In this document: piece by piece, positions 17,232 through 25,637 of the stretch
Layout of the letters: every line of letters starts with the position of its first letter
Numbering within the stretch: the stretch's first letter is position 1
DNA from: Burkholderiaceae bacterium
Lineage (GTDB): Bacteria; Pseudomonadota; Gammaproteobacteria; Burkholderiales; Burkholderiaceae
Assembly: GCA_030151165.1 (NCBI GenBank)
Contig: JASLEM010000292.1
Span: 1-51,624, forward strand
DNA length: 51,624 nt
Direction of reading: 5' to 3'
The notes under the pieces: model-generated
The model's database searches: none
Told to the model about the DNA's origin: nothing
Seen by the model: only the letters and a program-made list of their open reading frames with translations
Translations under genes and position numbers: made by a program

Positions 17232-18164
17232 ATGCTTCCCACGCCTCCACCCGAGACACACCCCCGCGGGTATCACGCGACGCACCACCAGCCTGTCAAC
17301 GTGAAAGACAAACCCTCGCCGTCCCCGAGGCGCGCGACGCCGCCCGCTGCAGGCCGTGTCGACGCGAACGCGTCGAGTGCATCGACTTCCCCGGACGCGG
17401 CGGAGCTGGCGCGCCTGAAGCGCGAGATCGCCACGCGCGACGACATCCTCGCGATCGCCGCGCACGAGCTGCGCAATCCGTTGCACGCGCTGTCGATGCA
17501 CCTGGCGCTCGCGCGCGCCACGGCGCAGGGCGGCGCGGCCGAGGAAGCGGCCGAGCGCATCCGCCGCGCCGAGCTGACGCTGCGGCGCTACGCCGAACGC
17601 GTGACGGTGCTGATGGAGCTGCTGGCGTCGCCCGGCGCCGTCTATCCGACGACGCTGCGCCGCGTCGACATCGTCGCGTTGCTGGAGACGCTGGTCGAGA
17701 GCCTCGACCAGGAGGCGCGCTCGCGCGGCGTCGCGATCAGCGTCGAGGCCACGCCCGCGGAGGCCGACTGGACACGCGCCGTCGACCCCGTCGCCTTCGA
17801 GCAGATCGTCGACAACCTGCTGCTCAACGCGTTCAAGCATTCGCGCGCCACGCGCGTGGCGCTGCGCGTTTCGCACGGCGGCGGCGCGTGGTGGGTGCAA
17901 GTCGAAGACAATGGCGGCGGCATCGCGCTCGAGGACCAGCAGTCGATCTTCGAGAAGTTCGCGGTGGCCTCGCATTCGTCCCGCGGCGCGGGCACGGGGC
18001 TCGGGCTGTGGATCGTCACGCGGCTCGTGCAGGCGATGGACGGCGAGATCACCCTGGACAGCGCGCCGGGCGACGGCTGCAGATTCACGGTACGCATTCC
18101 CGACGATCGCGCAGATCGCGAACAGGACGATGTCATGAGCAACGACCCGAGCAAGACCCGATGA
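17232..18164 (+). CDS. Soluble histidine kinase, first gene of a KaiC-like operon
   Basis: About 310 residues with no membrane segment. After a low-complexity N-terminus rich in Pro, Ser and Thr (residues 1-55) comes a HisKA domain with phospho-acceptor His78 in LAIAAHELRNPLHALSMHL. The ATPase domain follows, with N-box IVDNLLLNAFKHS, G1 box VEDNGGGIALEDQ and G2 box GAGTGLGLWIVTRLVQAMDG. There is no recognisable sensor domain, so the input may come through protein contacts. The ATG at 17232 is the first in-frame start; a GTG at 17301 is also possible. Its stop overlaps the start of the KaiC gene by 4 bp, so the products are made together. It probably phosphorylates the receiver two genes downstream. 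Confidence 0.87.
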   Translation: MLPTPPPETHPRGYHATHHQPVNVKDKPSPSPRRATPPAAGRVDANASSASTSPDAAELARLKREIATRDDILAIAAHELRNPLHALSMHLALARATAQGGAAEEAAERIRRAELTLRRYAERVTVLMELLASPGAVYPTTLRRVDIVALLETLVESLDQEARSRGVAISVEATPAEADWTRAVDPVAFEQIVDNLLLNAFKHSRATRVALRVSHGGGAWWVQVEDNGGGIALEDQQSIFEKFAVASHSSRGAGTGLGLWIVTRLVQAMDGEITLDSAPGDGCRFTVRIPDDRADREQDDVMSNDPSKTR

Positions 18165-19648
18165 GCACGACTCCTCCCGACACCCTCGCCCCGATCGAGC
18201 GCCTGCGCAGTGCCGTCCCGGGTCTCGACCAGATCCTCGGCGGCGGCTTCTTCCGCAGCGGCGTCTACATCGTCCAGGGCCTGCCCGGCTGCGGCAAGAC
18301 GATCCTGGCCAACCAGATCTGCTACGGCCACGTCGCCGAGGGCGGCTCGGCCGTCTACGTCACGCTGCTGGCCGAATCGCACTCGCGGATGATCCAGCAC
18401 CTGTCGACGCTGTCGTTCTTCGACATGAAGGCGTTCCCGGAGCACCTGGCCTACATCAGCGCCTTCCACGACCTCGAGACCGGCGGCCTGAAGGGCCTGA
18501 TGACCGTCCTGCGGCGCGAGATGCGCACGCGCAAGGTCGGCGTGCTGGTGCTGGACGGGCTGGTCGCGGCCTCGGAAGCCGCGCCGAGCGACCTCGACCT
18601 GAAGAAGTTCGTCCACGAACTGCAGAGCATCGCGGTGCTGCAGGACTGCACGGTGCTGCTGCTGACCAGCGGCAACATCCAGCGCATGGCCGCCGAGCAC
18701 ACGATGGTCGACGGCTTGGTCGAGCTCGAGGACAAGCTGTTCGACGCCCGCTCCGAACGCTCGATCCAGGTCCGCAAGTTCCGCGGCGCCGGCCCGCTGC
18801 GCGGCAAGCACGCGCTGCGCATCGACAACGACGGCATCCGCGTGTTCCCGCGCATCGAGTCGCTGTACCGCAGCGCGGCGTCCGAGGTCATGCAGACCGA
18901 GGTGACGACCAGCGGCATCGCGAGCCTGAACAAGCTGATCGCCGCCGGCGGCATCCCGAAGCACAGTTCGACGGTGGTGATCGGCTCCACCGGCACGGGA
19001 AAGACGACGATGGGCGTCCAGTTCCTGCACGCCAGCAGCGTCGACGAGCCCGGGCTGCACCTCAGCTTCTTCGAAGGCCCGGACCGCCTGCGCACCAAGG
19101 CGCGCTCGCTGGGGCTGCCGCTCGAGGCGCTCGAGGCCGAAGGCAGCATCGAGCTGATGTGGCAGTCCCCCGGGGAAAGCTTGCTGGACGAAATTGCCGA
19201 CCGCCTGCTGACGGCGGTCAACCGGCGCGGCGTCAAGCGGCTCGTGATCGACGGCCTCTCGGGCTTCCTCGAGTCCGCGGTCTACCCTGAACGCCTGAAC
19301 CGCTTCTTCTCGTGCCTCGTCAACGAGCTGCGCAACCGGCGCGTCACCGTGCTGATGACGCTCGAGACGCGCGACGTCGTCTCCAGCGTGGTGTCGATGC
19401 CGTGGGGCGTCTCGGGCCTCGTCGACAACCTGTTCTTCCTGCGCTTCGTCCACGACGAGGGACAGGTCGAGCGGCTGCTCACGATCATCAAGATGCGCGA
19501 CACCGACTACCACGCCGGCCTCCAGCGCATTCGCGTCGATCGCCAGGGAATGCACATTGCCGGCAACTTCAGTGCGGAAGGCGATGTGATTCCGTCCGCG
19601 CAGCCCGTGTCCACGCAAGACGGGCCTTCAGCCAGTTCGTCGAACTGA
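18161..19648 (+). CDS. KaiC-like double-domain RecA-fold ATPase
   Basis: A 495-residue protein with two KaiC domains. The first Walker A is GLPGCGKT at residues 40-47 and the second GSTGTGKT at 275-282. Walker-B-like strands VGVLVLDGLVAA and VKRLVIDGLSGF follow. The region after each P-loop has a single acidic residue (LLAESHS, FFEGPDR) where cyanobacterial KaiC has two adjacent catalytic glutamates, so phosphorylation chemistry may differ. Length is close to cyanobacterial KaiC (519). KaiA and KaiB are absent nearby. Here it sits between a histidine kinase and a receiver, an arrangement seen in non-cyanobacterial KaiC homologues, suggesting stress or two-component signalling and not a clock. 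Confidence 0.9.
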   Translation: MSTTPPDTLAPIERLRSAVPGLDQILGGGFFRSGVYIVQGLPGCGKTILANQICYGHVAEGGSAVYVTLLAESHSRMIQHLSTLSFFDMKAFPEHLAYISAFHDLETGGLKGLMTVLRREMRTRKVGVLVLDGLVAASEAAPSDLDLKKFVHELQSIAVLQDCTVLLLTSGNIQRMAAEHTMVDGLVELEDKLFDARSERSIQVRKFRGAGPLRGKHALRIDNDGIRVFPRIESLYRSAASEVMQTEVTTSGIASLNKLIAAGGIPKHSSTVVIGSTGTGKTTMGVQFLHASSVDEPGLHLSFFEGPDRLRTKARSLGLPLEALEAEGSIELMWQSPGESLLDEIADRLLTAVNRRGVKRLVIDGLSGFLESAVYPERLNRFFSCLVNELRNRRVTVLMTLETRDVVSSVVSMPWGVSGLVDNLFFLRFVHDEGQVERLLTIIKMRDTDYHAGLQRIRVDRQGMHIAGNFSAEGDVIPSAQPVSTQDGPSASSSN

Positions 19649-19673
19649 CAGCGCGGGGAATAAGGCAAGTCGC

Positions 19674-20033
19674 GTGAAGACCATTCTTGTCGTCGACGAC
19701 GAACTGGGCAGTGCGGAAGTCCTGAGCCTGATCCTCGAGGAGGAAGGCTTCAAGGCGTATTGCGCGGTCAACGGCCAGCTGGCGCTCGCCCAGGCGCGCG
19801 AGGTCGTGCCCGACCTCGTCATCGTCGACTACATGATGCCGCTGATGGACGGCGCGGAGTTCTCGCGCGCGCTGCGGGCCGACCCGCAGTTCGCGCACAC
19901 GCGCATCATCCTCAACAGCGGCCTGCCCGAGTACGCGATCCGCGACCGCTTCGACCAGTACGACGCGTTCCTGCGCAAGCCGTTCAAGGTCGAGATGCTG
20001 CTGTCGCTGATCCAGGAGCTGCTCGGCACCTGA
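19674..20033 (+). CDS. Single-domain response regulator (CheY-like)
   Basis: A 119-residue receiver with no output domain, starting at a GTG (19674) 25 bp after the KaiC gene. The acidic pocket is VVDDE near the N-terminus, the phospho-acceptor is Asp52 in LVIVDYMMPLMDG, the switch residue is Ser in ILNSGLPE, and the conserved Lys lies in FLRKPFKVEML. It is likely phosphorylated by the kinase at the start of the operon and may act on the KaiC ATPase or on another target through contact. No DNA-binding or enzymatic domain is attached. Confidence 0.9.
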   Translation: MKTILVVDDELGSAEVLSLILEEEGFKAYCAVNGQLALAQAREVVPDLVIVDYMMPLMDGAEFSRALRADPQFAHTRIILNSGLPEYAIRDRFDQYDAFLRKPFKVEMLLSLIQELLGT

Positions 20034-20059
20034 CACGCGCGCCACGGGCGTGGCGCGTG

Positions 20060-20092
20060 AAAAAGCCGGCGCCGCTCGCGCGGACGCCGGCT
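20060..20092 (-). terminator. Intrinsic terminator of the buf operon
   Basis: On the minus strand AGCCGGCG (20092-20085) pairs with CGCCGGCT (20071-20064) as an 8-bp GC-rich stem, with the stem end running into a five-base T-run (20064-20060). It begins 15 bp past the stop of the DoxX gene and fits a rho-independent terminator for bufABCD. Confidence 0.75.
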
Positions 20093-20107
20093 CGCAGGCG
20101 AAGCCGG

Positions 20108-20581
20108 TCAGGCCGCCTTCAACGCGGGGCGCAGGCCCATGCGGCGCAGGATCAGCTCGTCGATCGACAGCTTGCCGGGCCCGAACAGCGTCAGCGCGAG
20201 CAGGATCGAACCCCAGAAGAAGTGCGACTGGATGCCGGCCGGGCATTCGAAGCCCCACAGGTCGGGGTAGGACACCACCGCCATCACGTTGACGACGAAC
20301 AGGCCCGCGGCGCCGAAGCGGCCCATCAGGCCCAGCGTGATGAGCACCGGGAAGGTCAGCTCGCCGAAGGTGCCGACGACGGCGGCGACGTCCGGCGGCA
20401 GCACCGGCACCTTGTACTCGTCGTGGAACAGCGCGAGCGTCGCGCCCCAGTCGTGGATCTTCACCAGGCCGGACTTGATGAAGACCGACGAGACGTACAG
20501 GCGCAGCGCGAGCAGGCCCAGCGGTTGGAGGCGGTCGACGAGGCCGGTGACGACCAGCGCGCGTTGGATCAGGGTTCTCAT
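20108..20581 (-). CDS. bufD: DoxX-family membrane protein of the bufferin operon (BufD-like)
   Basis: A 157-residue protein with about four hydrophobic segments and DoxX landmarks such as LALRLYVSSVFIKSGLVKI near the N-terminus, FGELTFPVLITLGLMGR and FFWGSILLALTLFGPGKLSID. It is the last gene of the operon; its start overlaps the bufC stop by 4 bp. DoxX proteins in bufferin operons (called BufD) are thought to handle electrons or redox steps at the membrane, but this has little direct proof. The gene name follows the operon position; the fold assignment is firmer than the role. Confidence 0.85.
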   Translation of the reverse strand: MRTLIQRALVVTGLVDRLQPLGLLALRLYVSSVFIKSGLVKIHDWGATLALFHDEYKVPVLPPDVAAVVGTFGELTFPVLITLGLMGRFGAAGLFVVNVMAVVSYPDLWGFECPAGIQSHFFWGSILLALTLFGPGKLSIDELILRRMGLRPALKAA

Positions 20582-21399
20582 GTTCGAGCCAGTTCGTGGA
20601 GGGATTCTTCTCGGGGCTGCGCGAGGGACAGCCCGCAGACCAGGTTCGCGCCGATCGCGCGCCCGAGCAGCGCGCCGAGGTCGAAGCCGGCGTCGGCCTC
20701 GAGCGCCGCGGCGGCGGCCTCGCCGAGCGGCTGGCCGGCGAGCGAGCGCGTCATGAACGCGGCCTCGCCGGCGCCGAGCGCCGTCACGCCGACGACGAAG
20801 CCGTCGCGCGCGACCAAGGCGCGCTCGGCGACGCTCCAGTCGACCGTGAACTCGCCGTCGTGGCCGGACTGGTGGATCGTCCAGATGCGCACGATCGGGT
20901 AGGCCGACTCGACGACCGCCGCGCCGGGCGCCCAGTCGAAGCGGATCGCCGCCTGGTCGTCGGCGCCGACCTGCATCAGCGCCGCGGCGTCCCACGCCCG
21001 GCCGTCGGCCGCGCCGTAGGCCCGGTGCGCGGCCCATTCGAGGCGCGCGAGGTCGGGCAGCCAGGGCAGGTCCTGCACGTGCTCGAACGCGGCGAGGAAG
21101 GGCGCGAACTCGGCGCCGTAGTCGCCGAGGTCGCCGCTGGTGGACGGCACCGCGCGCTGGAACTCGCGCGCGAGACCGCGGAAGAACTCGTCGCCGACCG
21201 CCTGCCGGACGACGGGGTACGCGGCCGACAGCGCCTTCTCGGCGGCCGCCGCCACGTTGGCACGGTAGATCGCCACGCGTCGCTCGACATGGTCGGCGTC
21301 GCCGGCGAGCCAGCGCTGCATCGCGGCGCCCTGGCGCCGATCGCGCAACGAGGCGCCGAAGTCTTGCTGGATCGCCAGCAGCGCGGGCGCGTCAGCCAT
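20578..21399 (-). CDS. bufC: Bufferin biosynthesis partner protein BufC (DUF2063, HvfC-like)
   Basis: A 273-residue soluble protein. The N-terminal DUF2063 region is clear: LLAIQQDFGASLRD, RVAIYRANVAAAAEKALSAA, YPVVRQAVGDEFFRGLAREF, SGDLGDYGAEFAPFL, LPWLPDLARLEWAAHRAY. In MNIO-dependent RiPP systems this family binds the precursor peptide and forms a complex with the DUF692 enzyme. The gene overlaps bufB by 8 bp upstream and the DoxX gene by 4 bp downstream, so all are translated together. Older annotations call it a DNA-binding protein, which the context does not support. Confidence 0.9.
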   Translation of the reverse strand: MADAPALLAIQQDFGASLRDRRQGAAMQRWLAGDADHVERRVAIYRANVAAAAEKALSAAYPVVRQAVGDEFFRGLAREFQRAVPSTSGDLGDYGAEFAPFLAAFEHVQDLPWLPDLARLEWAAHRAYGAADGRAWDAAALMQVGADDQAAIRFDWAPGAAVVESAYPIVRIWTIHQSGHDGEFTVDWSVAERALVARDGFVVGVTALGAGEAAFMTRSLAGQPLGEAAAAALEADAGFDLGALLGRAIGANLVCGLSLAQPREESLHELART

Positions 21400-22240
21400 G
21401 CGCGGCCTCCGGCAGGCGCGCCGCGATCGCGATCGCGCGCGCGCTGGCGGCTTCGCCGAGCAGCACGTCGAGCGCGGGCAGGTCCGTGTCCCATTCGATC
21501 AGCGTCGGCCGGGGGCCGAATCGGCGGCAGGCGTGCTCGTACAGCGCCCAGACCGGATCGCAGACGACGCTGCCGTGGGTGTCGACCAGGCAGTCGTCGA
21601 CCTGGGTGTGGCCGGCGAGATGCATCTGGCCGATCGTCGACGCGTCGAGTTCGGCGAGCCGGGCCACCGGGTCGAAGCCGAAGTTGATCGCGTTGACGTA
21701 GAGATTGTTGAGGTCGAGCAGGATCCCGCAACCCGTGCGGCGCGCGAGCTCCGCGAGGAACGCGGTCTCGGTCATGTCGCTGTCGCGGAACTCGACGTAG
21801 GCCGAGAGGTTCTCGACCAGGATGGTGCGCCGGAGCTCGTCCTGCACGCGGTCGATGCGCGCGCAGAGCAGGGCCAGCGTCTCCTGCGTGTGCGGCAGCG
21901 GCAGCAGGTCGTTGAAGTGCAGGCCGCCGATGCCGCCCCAGCACAGGTGCTCGGAGACGATCGCCGGCTCGACGCGCTCGACGAGCCGCTTGAGCTTGGC
22001 CAGGTGGTGGTCGGCGAGGTGGTCCGCCGAGCCGAGCGACAGCCCGACGCCGTGCAGGCTGACCGGATAGGCCGCCCGCGCCCGCTCGAGCGCGTGCATC
22101 GAGGCGCCGCCGTCGAGGAAGAAGTTCTCGCTGTGCACCTCGAGGAAGCCGAGTTCCGGGGTGCGCTCGAAGACGTCGCGGTAGTGCGGTTGACGAAGGC
22201 CGATGCCGACGGCCACATCAGGAAGGAGGGTGGGCGTCAT
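21392..22240 (-). CDS. bufB: Multinuclear non-heme iron oxidase (MNIO, DUF692), BufB
   Basis: A 282-residue TIM-barrel enzyme of the DUF692/MNIO family. Landmarks are GIGLRQPHYRDV at the N-terminus, LEVHSENFF, VSLHGVGLSLGS, SEHLCW, ILVENLSAYVEF, GCGILLDLNNLYVNAINFG, QMHLAGHTQVDDCLVDTHGS and LIEWDTDLP. The many conserved His, Asp, Asn and Glu residues in these motifs bind the iron cluster. In described bufferin systems BufB converts cysteines of the BufA precursor to thiooxazole groups that bind copper. It lies 40 bp after bufA and directly before bufC. The gene was once labelled UPF0276. Confidence 0.94.
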   Translation of the reverse strand: MTPTLLPDVAVGIGLRQPHYRDVFERTPELGFLEVHSENFFLDGGASMHALERARAAYPVSLHGVGLSLGSADHLADHHLAKLKRLVERVEPAIVSEHLCWGGIGGLHFNDLLPLPHTQETLALLCARIDRVQDELRRTILVENLSAYVEFRDSDMTETAFLAELARRTGCGILLDLNNLYVNAINFGFDPVARLAELDASTIGQMHLAGHTQVDDCLVDTHGSVVCDPVWALYEHACRRFGPRPTLIEWDTDLPALDVLLGEAASARAIAIAARLPEAAHG

Positions 22241-22280
22241 GCCGGGCCTTCGTCGAGTCGAGACTCGGAGAGTCCGCTTC

Positions 22281-22553
22281 TTACTTCTTCATCGGGGCCA
22301 GCGTGCCGCCCATCTTGGCGCACGTGCCCTTCTCGACGTACTTCCAGTCGCCGGCGTCGTTGTCCTTCGTCGCCGTGCCGGCGCACGAGTGCGAGCCGGT
22401 GGCGCTGGCGCAGTCGTTCTGGCCGGCCTTGGCGACGCCGAAGCACTTGTCCTTCGACGGATCGGCGGCGACCGGGCCGGCGTGGGCGGCGGTGATCGCG
22501 CCGAGGGCGAGAACGGAGGCGAGGGCCGAACGGATGAAAACTTGCTTGTCCAT
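22281..22553 (-). CDS. bufA1: Bufferin precursor BufA1 (DUF2282 periplasmic copper-binding peptide)
   Basis: A 90-residue secreted precursor. The Sec-type signal peptide runs to AHA at residue 25, and the mature part has four cysteines at 37, 48, 57 and 78 in the typical contexts [21 protein letters not shown] and [10 protein letters not shown]. In the described family two of the four cysteines are oxidised to thiooxazoles and the peptide is exported to the periplasm, where it buffers copper. An AGGAG site sits 6 nt before the ATG. As the first gene of bufABCD it should be the most strongly translated. Whether copper or another metal or oxidant induces it here is not known. Confidence 0.93.
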   Translation of the reverse strand: MDKQVFIRSALASVLALGAITAAHAGPVAADPSKDKCFGVAKAGQNDCASATGSHSCAGTATKDNDAGDWKYVEKGTCAKMGGTLAPMKK

Positions 22554-22720
22554 GGTGAACTCCTGGGATGTTGATGAAGCGCGCCGTGATCGGCACGTAC
22601 GTCTGTCGCCGGGGAAACCCGTTCCTTACAGGCCGTCCGAAAAAAATTCAAAATGATCGCCGGCCCGCCAGCGCCGCGAATGATGAACCCGTCTGGCCGA
22701 CGACCCTGAAAGACATTGCA
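22554..22720. promoter_or_regulatory. Divergent promoter region, bufA1 / 2-hydroxyacid dehydrogenase
   Basis: This 167-bp gap separates two divergent starts. On the minus strand, toward bufA1, TGTAAGGAAC (ending near 22621) and a downstream CGTACGT (22602-22596) loosely resemble the GGAAC and CGT elements of ECF-sigma promoters, but the spacing is longer than usual. An A/T-rich stretch at about 22649-22664 could serve the plus-strand gene. No ECF sigma gene is adjacent. This is a weak call. Confidence 0.3.
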
Positions 22721-23671
22721 ATGAAGTGGACTGAGGCCGGCAAGCCGGTGCTGCTCGTGTTGAACCCGATGTCCGAGGCGGCGCGCGCGCAGCTCGGCGA
22801 ACGATACGAGCTGGTGTATGCGCCCGACGCGCCGCAGCGCGCCGCCGCCATCGCGAGCCGCGGCGCGTCGGTCGACGCCGTGCTGACCATCGGCTCGATC
22901 GGCCTGACCGCCGCCGAGATCGACGCGATGCCGCGCGTCACGCTCGTCTGCGCGCTCGGCGCCGGCTACGAGAACATCGACGTCGTCCACGCGAAGGCGC
23001 GCGGCATCGTCGTGGCCAATGGCGCCGGCACGAACGACGACTGCGTCGCCGACCACGCGTTCGCGCTGCTGCTGGCCGCGGTGCGCGCCATCCCGCAGTT
23101 CGACCGCGCCTGCCGCGCCGGCACCTGGCGCTCCGAGCTGCCGACGCAGCCCAACGTCTCGGCCAAGCGGCTCGGCCTGCTGGGCTTCGGCTCGATCGGC
23201 CGCAAGATCGCCAGGCGCGGCGCCGCGTTCGACATGCCGATCGGCTACTGCACGCGCACGCGCCGCGACGACGTCGAGCACGCCTGGTTCGACAGCGCGC
23301 AGGCGCTCGCCGCTTGGTGCGACTTCCTCGTCGTCGCCACGCCCGGCGGCCCGGGAACGCACCACCTGGTCGACGCCGCCGTGCTCGAGGCGCTCGGCCC
23401 GGACGGCTACCTCGTCAACATCTCGCGCGGCAGCGTCGTCGACACCGCGGCCCTCGCCGAGGCGCTGCGTGACGGCCGGCTCAAGGGCGCGGGGCTGGAC
23501 GTCTACGAGAGCGAACCGAAGCCGCCGGTCGCGCTGTTCGGGTTCGACGGCGTCGTGCTGACGCCGCACGTGGCCGGCACGTCGCCCGAGGCGGTGCAGG
23601 CGACGGTCGACCGCTTCCTGGAGAACGCGCGGCGCCATTTCGACGGGCAGGCGCCGGTGTCGCCGGTCTGA
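22721..23671 (+). CDS. D-isomer-specific 2-hydroxyacid dehydrogenase
   Basis: A 316-residue NAD(P)-dependent enzyme that interconverts 2-keto acids and D-2-hydroxy acids such as glyoxylate or hydroxypyruvate. The Rossmann motif GLLGFGSIGRKIARRG is near residue 147. The catalytic triad is visible as Arg in NISRGSVVD, Glu in GAGLDVYESEP and His in LTPHVAGTS. The start at 22721 (MKWTEAGKPVLLVLN) leads straight into the first beta strand; a longer frame from 22568 would run back through the shared promoter region. It resembles GhrB/hydroxypyruvate-reductase-like members, but the substrate cannot be fixed from sequence. Confidence 0.9.
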   Translation: MKWTEAGKPVLLVLNPMSEAARAQLGERYELVYAPDAPQRAAAIASRGASVDAVLTIGSIGLTAAEIDAMPRVTLVCALGAGYENIDVVHAKARGIVVANGAGTNDDCVADHAFALLLAAVRAIPQFDRACRAGTWRSELPTQPNVSAKRLGLLGFGSIGRKIARRGAAFDMPIGYCTRTRRDDVEHAWFDSAQALAAWCDFLVVATPGGPGTHHLVDAAVLEALGPDGYLVNISRGSVVDTAALAEALRDGRLKGAGLDVYESEPKPPVALFGFDGVVLTPHVAGTSPEAVQATVDRFLENARRHFDGQAPVSPV

Positions 23672-23824
23672 GCGGAGGGCGCCTCGCCGGCATGTTGCTG
23701 CAAGGCTTCGCGAGCCCAAAGGAATATGTCAGGGCGGATATAGGCCCAGTTTTCGGCTTCTGATCGGGCATTCGCCTGCCGCGCGAGGCCCCTACGATTG
23801 GCCTGACAGAATTCGGAGCCCGCC

Positions 23825-24484
23825 GTGACCAAAGTCCAATCTTCCAGCACTGCCCACACCGCCGCGGTCGCCGCCAAGGCGACGCCGAAGACGGCCGCCA
23901 AGGCGACCGTCGCCAAGATGCCCAACGCGGCCGTGACGCGCCCCGCGCCGACCGCGAAGGCGCCGGACTCGAGCACCTCGGTGTCGTTCGGCCGCGAGGC
24001 GCTGGACGCCCTCGAGGGCGCGGGCAAGTTCGTCGGCAAGGTCGTGGTCGGCACGGCCGAAGGCCTCGGCGACGCCGCCAAGTTCACCTACGACGTCGCC
24101 AGCGACGGCGTGGAAGGCGTCGCGGACGGCGCCGAATGGGTCGGCAACGCCGCGGCGAACGTGGTCAAGGCCGGCGCGCACGACATCGGCGTCGGCACCA
24201 GCGCGATCCTCAACGGCGTGGCCACCGGCATCCAGGGCGTCGCGACCGCCGCGGGCGACGTCTGGGGCGTCGTCAAGTCGGGCGTCAACAAGACGACGAC
24301 GCTGGTCGGCAACCTCGGCACGGACGCCTCGACGCTCGCCACCGAAGCCGGCACGGCCGCCACCGCCCTCGGCGACGGCGCGTCGGCGGTGTTGTCGGGC
24401 GTCGGCAACGTCGCGACGACGGTAGCCGGCTACGGCACGATCGTCGCGCAGGGCGGCGCGAAGCTCGTCAACGAATTCAGCTGA
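23825..24484 (+). CDS. Ala/Gly/Val-rich hypothetical protein
   Basis: A 219-residue protein beginning at a GTG. Residues 1-50 are Ala, Lys and Thr-rich and basic. The rest is made of repeating amphipathic stretches rich in Ala, Gly, Val and Asp, for example GAGKFVGKVVVGTAEGLGDA and ASDGVEGVADGAEWVGNAAA. There is no signal peptide, Cys or obvious catalytic motif. The pattern recalls surface-active helical proteins such as phasins or LEA-like proteins, but I do not recognise a family. It is monocistronic and convergent with the ABC operon. Codon use is like the neighbouring backbone genes. Confidence 0.7.
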   Translation: MTKVQSSSTAHTAAVAAKATPKTAAKATVAKMPNAAVTRPAPTAKAPDSSTSVSFGREALDALEGAGKFVGKVVVGTAEGLGDAAKFTYDVASDGVEGVADGAEWVGNAAANVVKAGAHDIGVGTSAILNGVATGIQGVATAAGDVWGVVKSGVNKTTTLVGNLGTDASTLATEAGTAATALGDGASAVLSGVGNVATTVAGYGTIVAQGGAKLVNEFS

Positions 24485-24486
24485 TC

Positions 24487-24506
24487 GGCCGGTCGGCTCG
24501 CCGGCC
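24487..24506. terminator. GC-rich hairpin between convergent genes
   Basis: GGCCGG (24487-24492) pairs with CCGGCC (24501-24506) across 8 nt. It lies just past the plus-strand stop and ahead of the ABC permease stop on the other strand. No T-run, so termination activity is uncertain. Confidence 0.35.
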
Positions 24507-24572
24507 TTGCGCCGGCTCGAACGCGCGCGGCGACCCCGCGCGCGTCGTCGTTTCGGCGGCCACCGCGCGCGA

Positions 24573-25637
24573 TCAGCGCCTGCGCAGCGCGAAGGCGGCG
24601 CCGGCGACGAGGATGAAGCTGCCGATGATCACCTTCTGCCACGTGCTGGGCACGCCGGCGAGGATGAGCACGTTGTTGATCAGCGTGACCAGCAGCACGC
24701 CCAGCAGCGTGCCGCCGACCGAGCCGCTGCCGCCGGTGATGCGCGCGCCGCCGAGGATCACCGCGGCGATGACGTCGAGCTCGCTGCCGACGAGGTCGAA
24801 CGGGTTCGCCAGCCGGGTGCTGGCGACATGCACGATGCCGGCGAGCCCGGCGAGGAAGCCGGCGTACGCGAACACGAAGACGTGCACGGTGCGCAGGTTG
24901 TAGCCGAGGCGCTCGGCGATGTTCAGGTTGCCGCCGATGGCGAACACCGCGCGGCCGATCAGCGTGCGATTGAGCAGCCACCACGTCAGCAGCGCGGCGG
25001 CCGCGAGCACGAGCACCGTCGCGGGCAGCACGGCGTGCACGCCGCGCGGGGTCTCGTAGCGCCACAGCGCGAGCGTGCCGAAGGACTCCATCGACGCCGG
25101 CACGTTCATGAAGAACACCGTGCCGACGAAGGTGAGCAGGATGCCGCGCCAGAAGTACTGCGTGCCGATCGTGACGATCAGCGACGGCGCCTTGAGCCAG
25201 TGCACCAGCACGCCGTTGAACGCGCCGAGCACGCCGCCCATCACGCTGCCGACGACCAGCAGCAGCGCGATCGGCGCGCCGGGGAAGTAGAGCAGCACGG
25301 CCTTGGTGATGCCGTACATCGTCAACGCGGCGATGGCGGCGAACGAGACGTCGATGCCGCCGGCCGCGAGCACGATCAGCACGCCGAGCGCGAACAGGCC
25401 CAGCACCGTGCAGGCGCGCACGATGTCGAACAGCACCGGCAGCTGGAAGAACGCCGGGTTGACGAAGCCGACGACCGCGCTCACCAGCACGATCAGCGCG
25501 AACGTGAAGACCGACGGCCGGCGCGCCAGCCAGGCGGTGGCGCGGGCGGCGGCGGACGGCGTGCTCGCCGCGGCCGGGGCCGGGGCTTCGGCGGGCGGGA
25601 CGGGCGACATCGAAGGCAGCATGGAGGAAGCGGTCAT
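24573..25637 (-). CDS. Sugar ABC transporter permease (RbsC/RhaP/LsrC family), second of two
   Basis: A 354-residue inner-membrane permease of the ribose/rhamnose/AI-2 class. After a Pro/Ala-rich N-terminus, the hydrophobic core includes LFALGVLIVLAAGGIDVSFAAIAAL and the cytoplasmic contact IGGNLNIAERLGYN, then ILGGARITGGSGSVGGTLLGVLLV near the end, all standard for the family. The start ATG at 25637 overlaps the ATPase stop by 4 bp. It pairs with the separate permease at 28353-29381; transporters of the Rha and Lsr type use two different permeases in this way. It is the last gene of the long minus-strand operon. Confidence 0.9.
   Translation of the reverse strand: MTASSMLPSMSPVPPAEAPAPAAASTPSAAARATAWLARRPSVFTFALIVLVSAVVGFVNPAFFQLPVLFDIVRACTVLGLFALGVLIVLAAGGIDVSFAAIAALTMYGITKAVLLYFPGAPIALLLVVGSVMGGVLGAFNGVLVHWLKAPSLIVTIGTQYFWRGILLTFVGTVFFMNVPASMESFGTLALWRYETPRGVHAVLPATVLVLAAAALLTWWLLNRTLIGRAVFAIGGNLNIAERLGYNLRTVHVFVFAYAGFLAGLAGIVHVASTRLANPFDLVGSELDVIAAVILGGARITGGSGSVGGTLLGVLLVTLINNVLILAGVPSTWQKVIIGSFILVAGAAFALRRR

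Noticed and set aside
17232..20033. Circadian clock locus
   Set aside because: No KaiA or KaiB nearby and KaiC lacks the paired catalytic glutamates after its P-loops.
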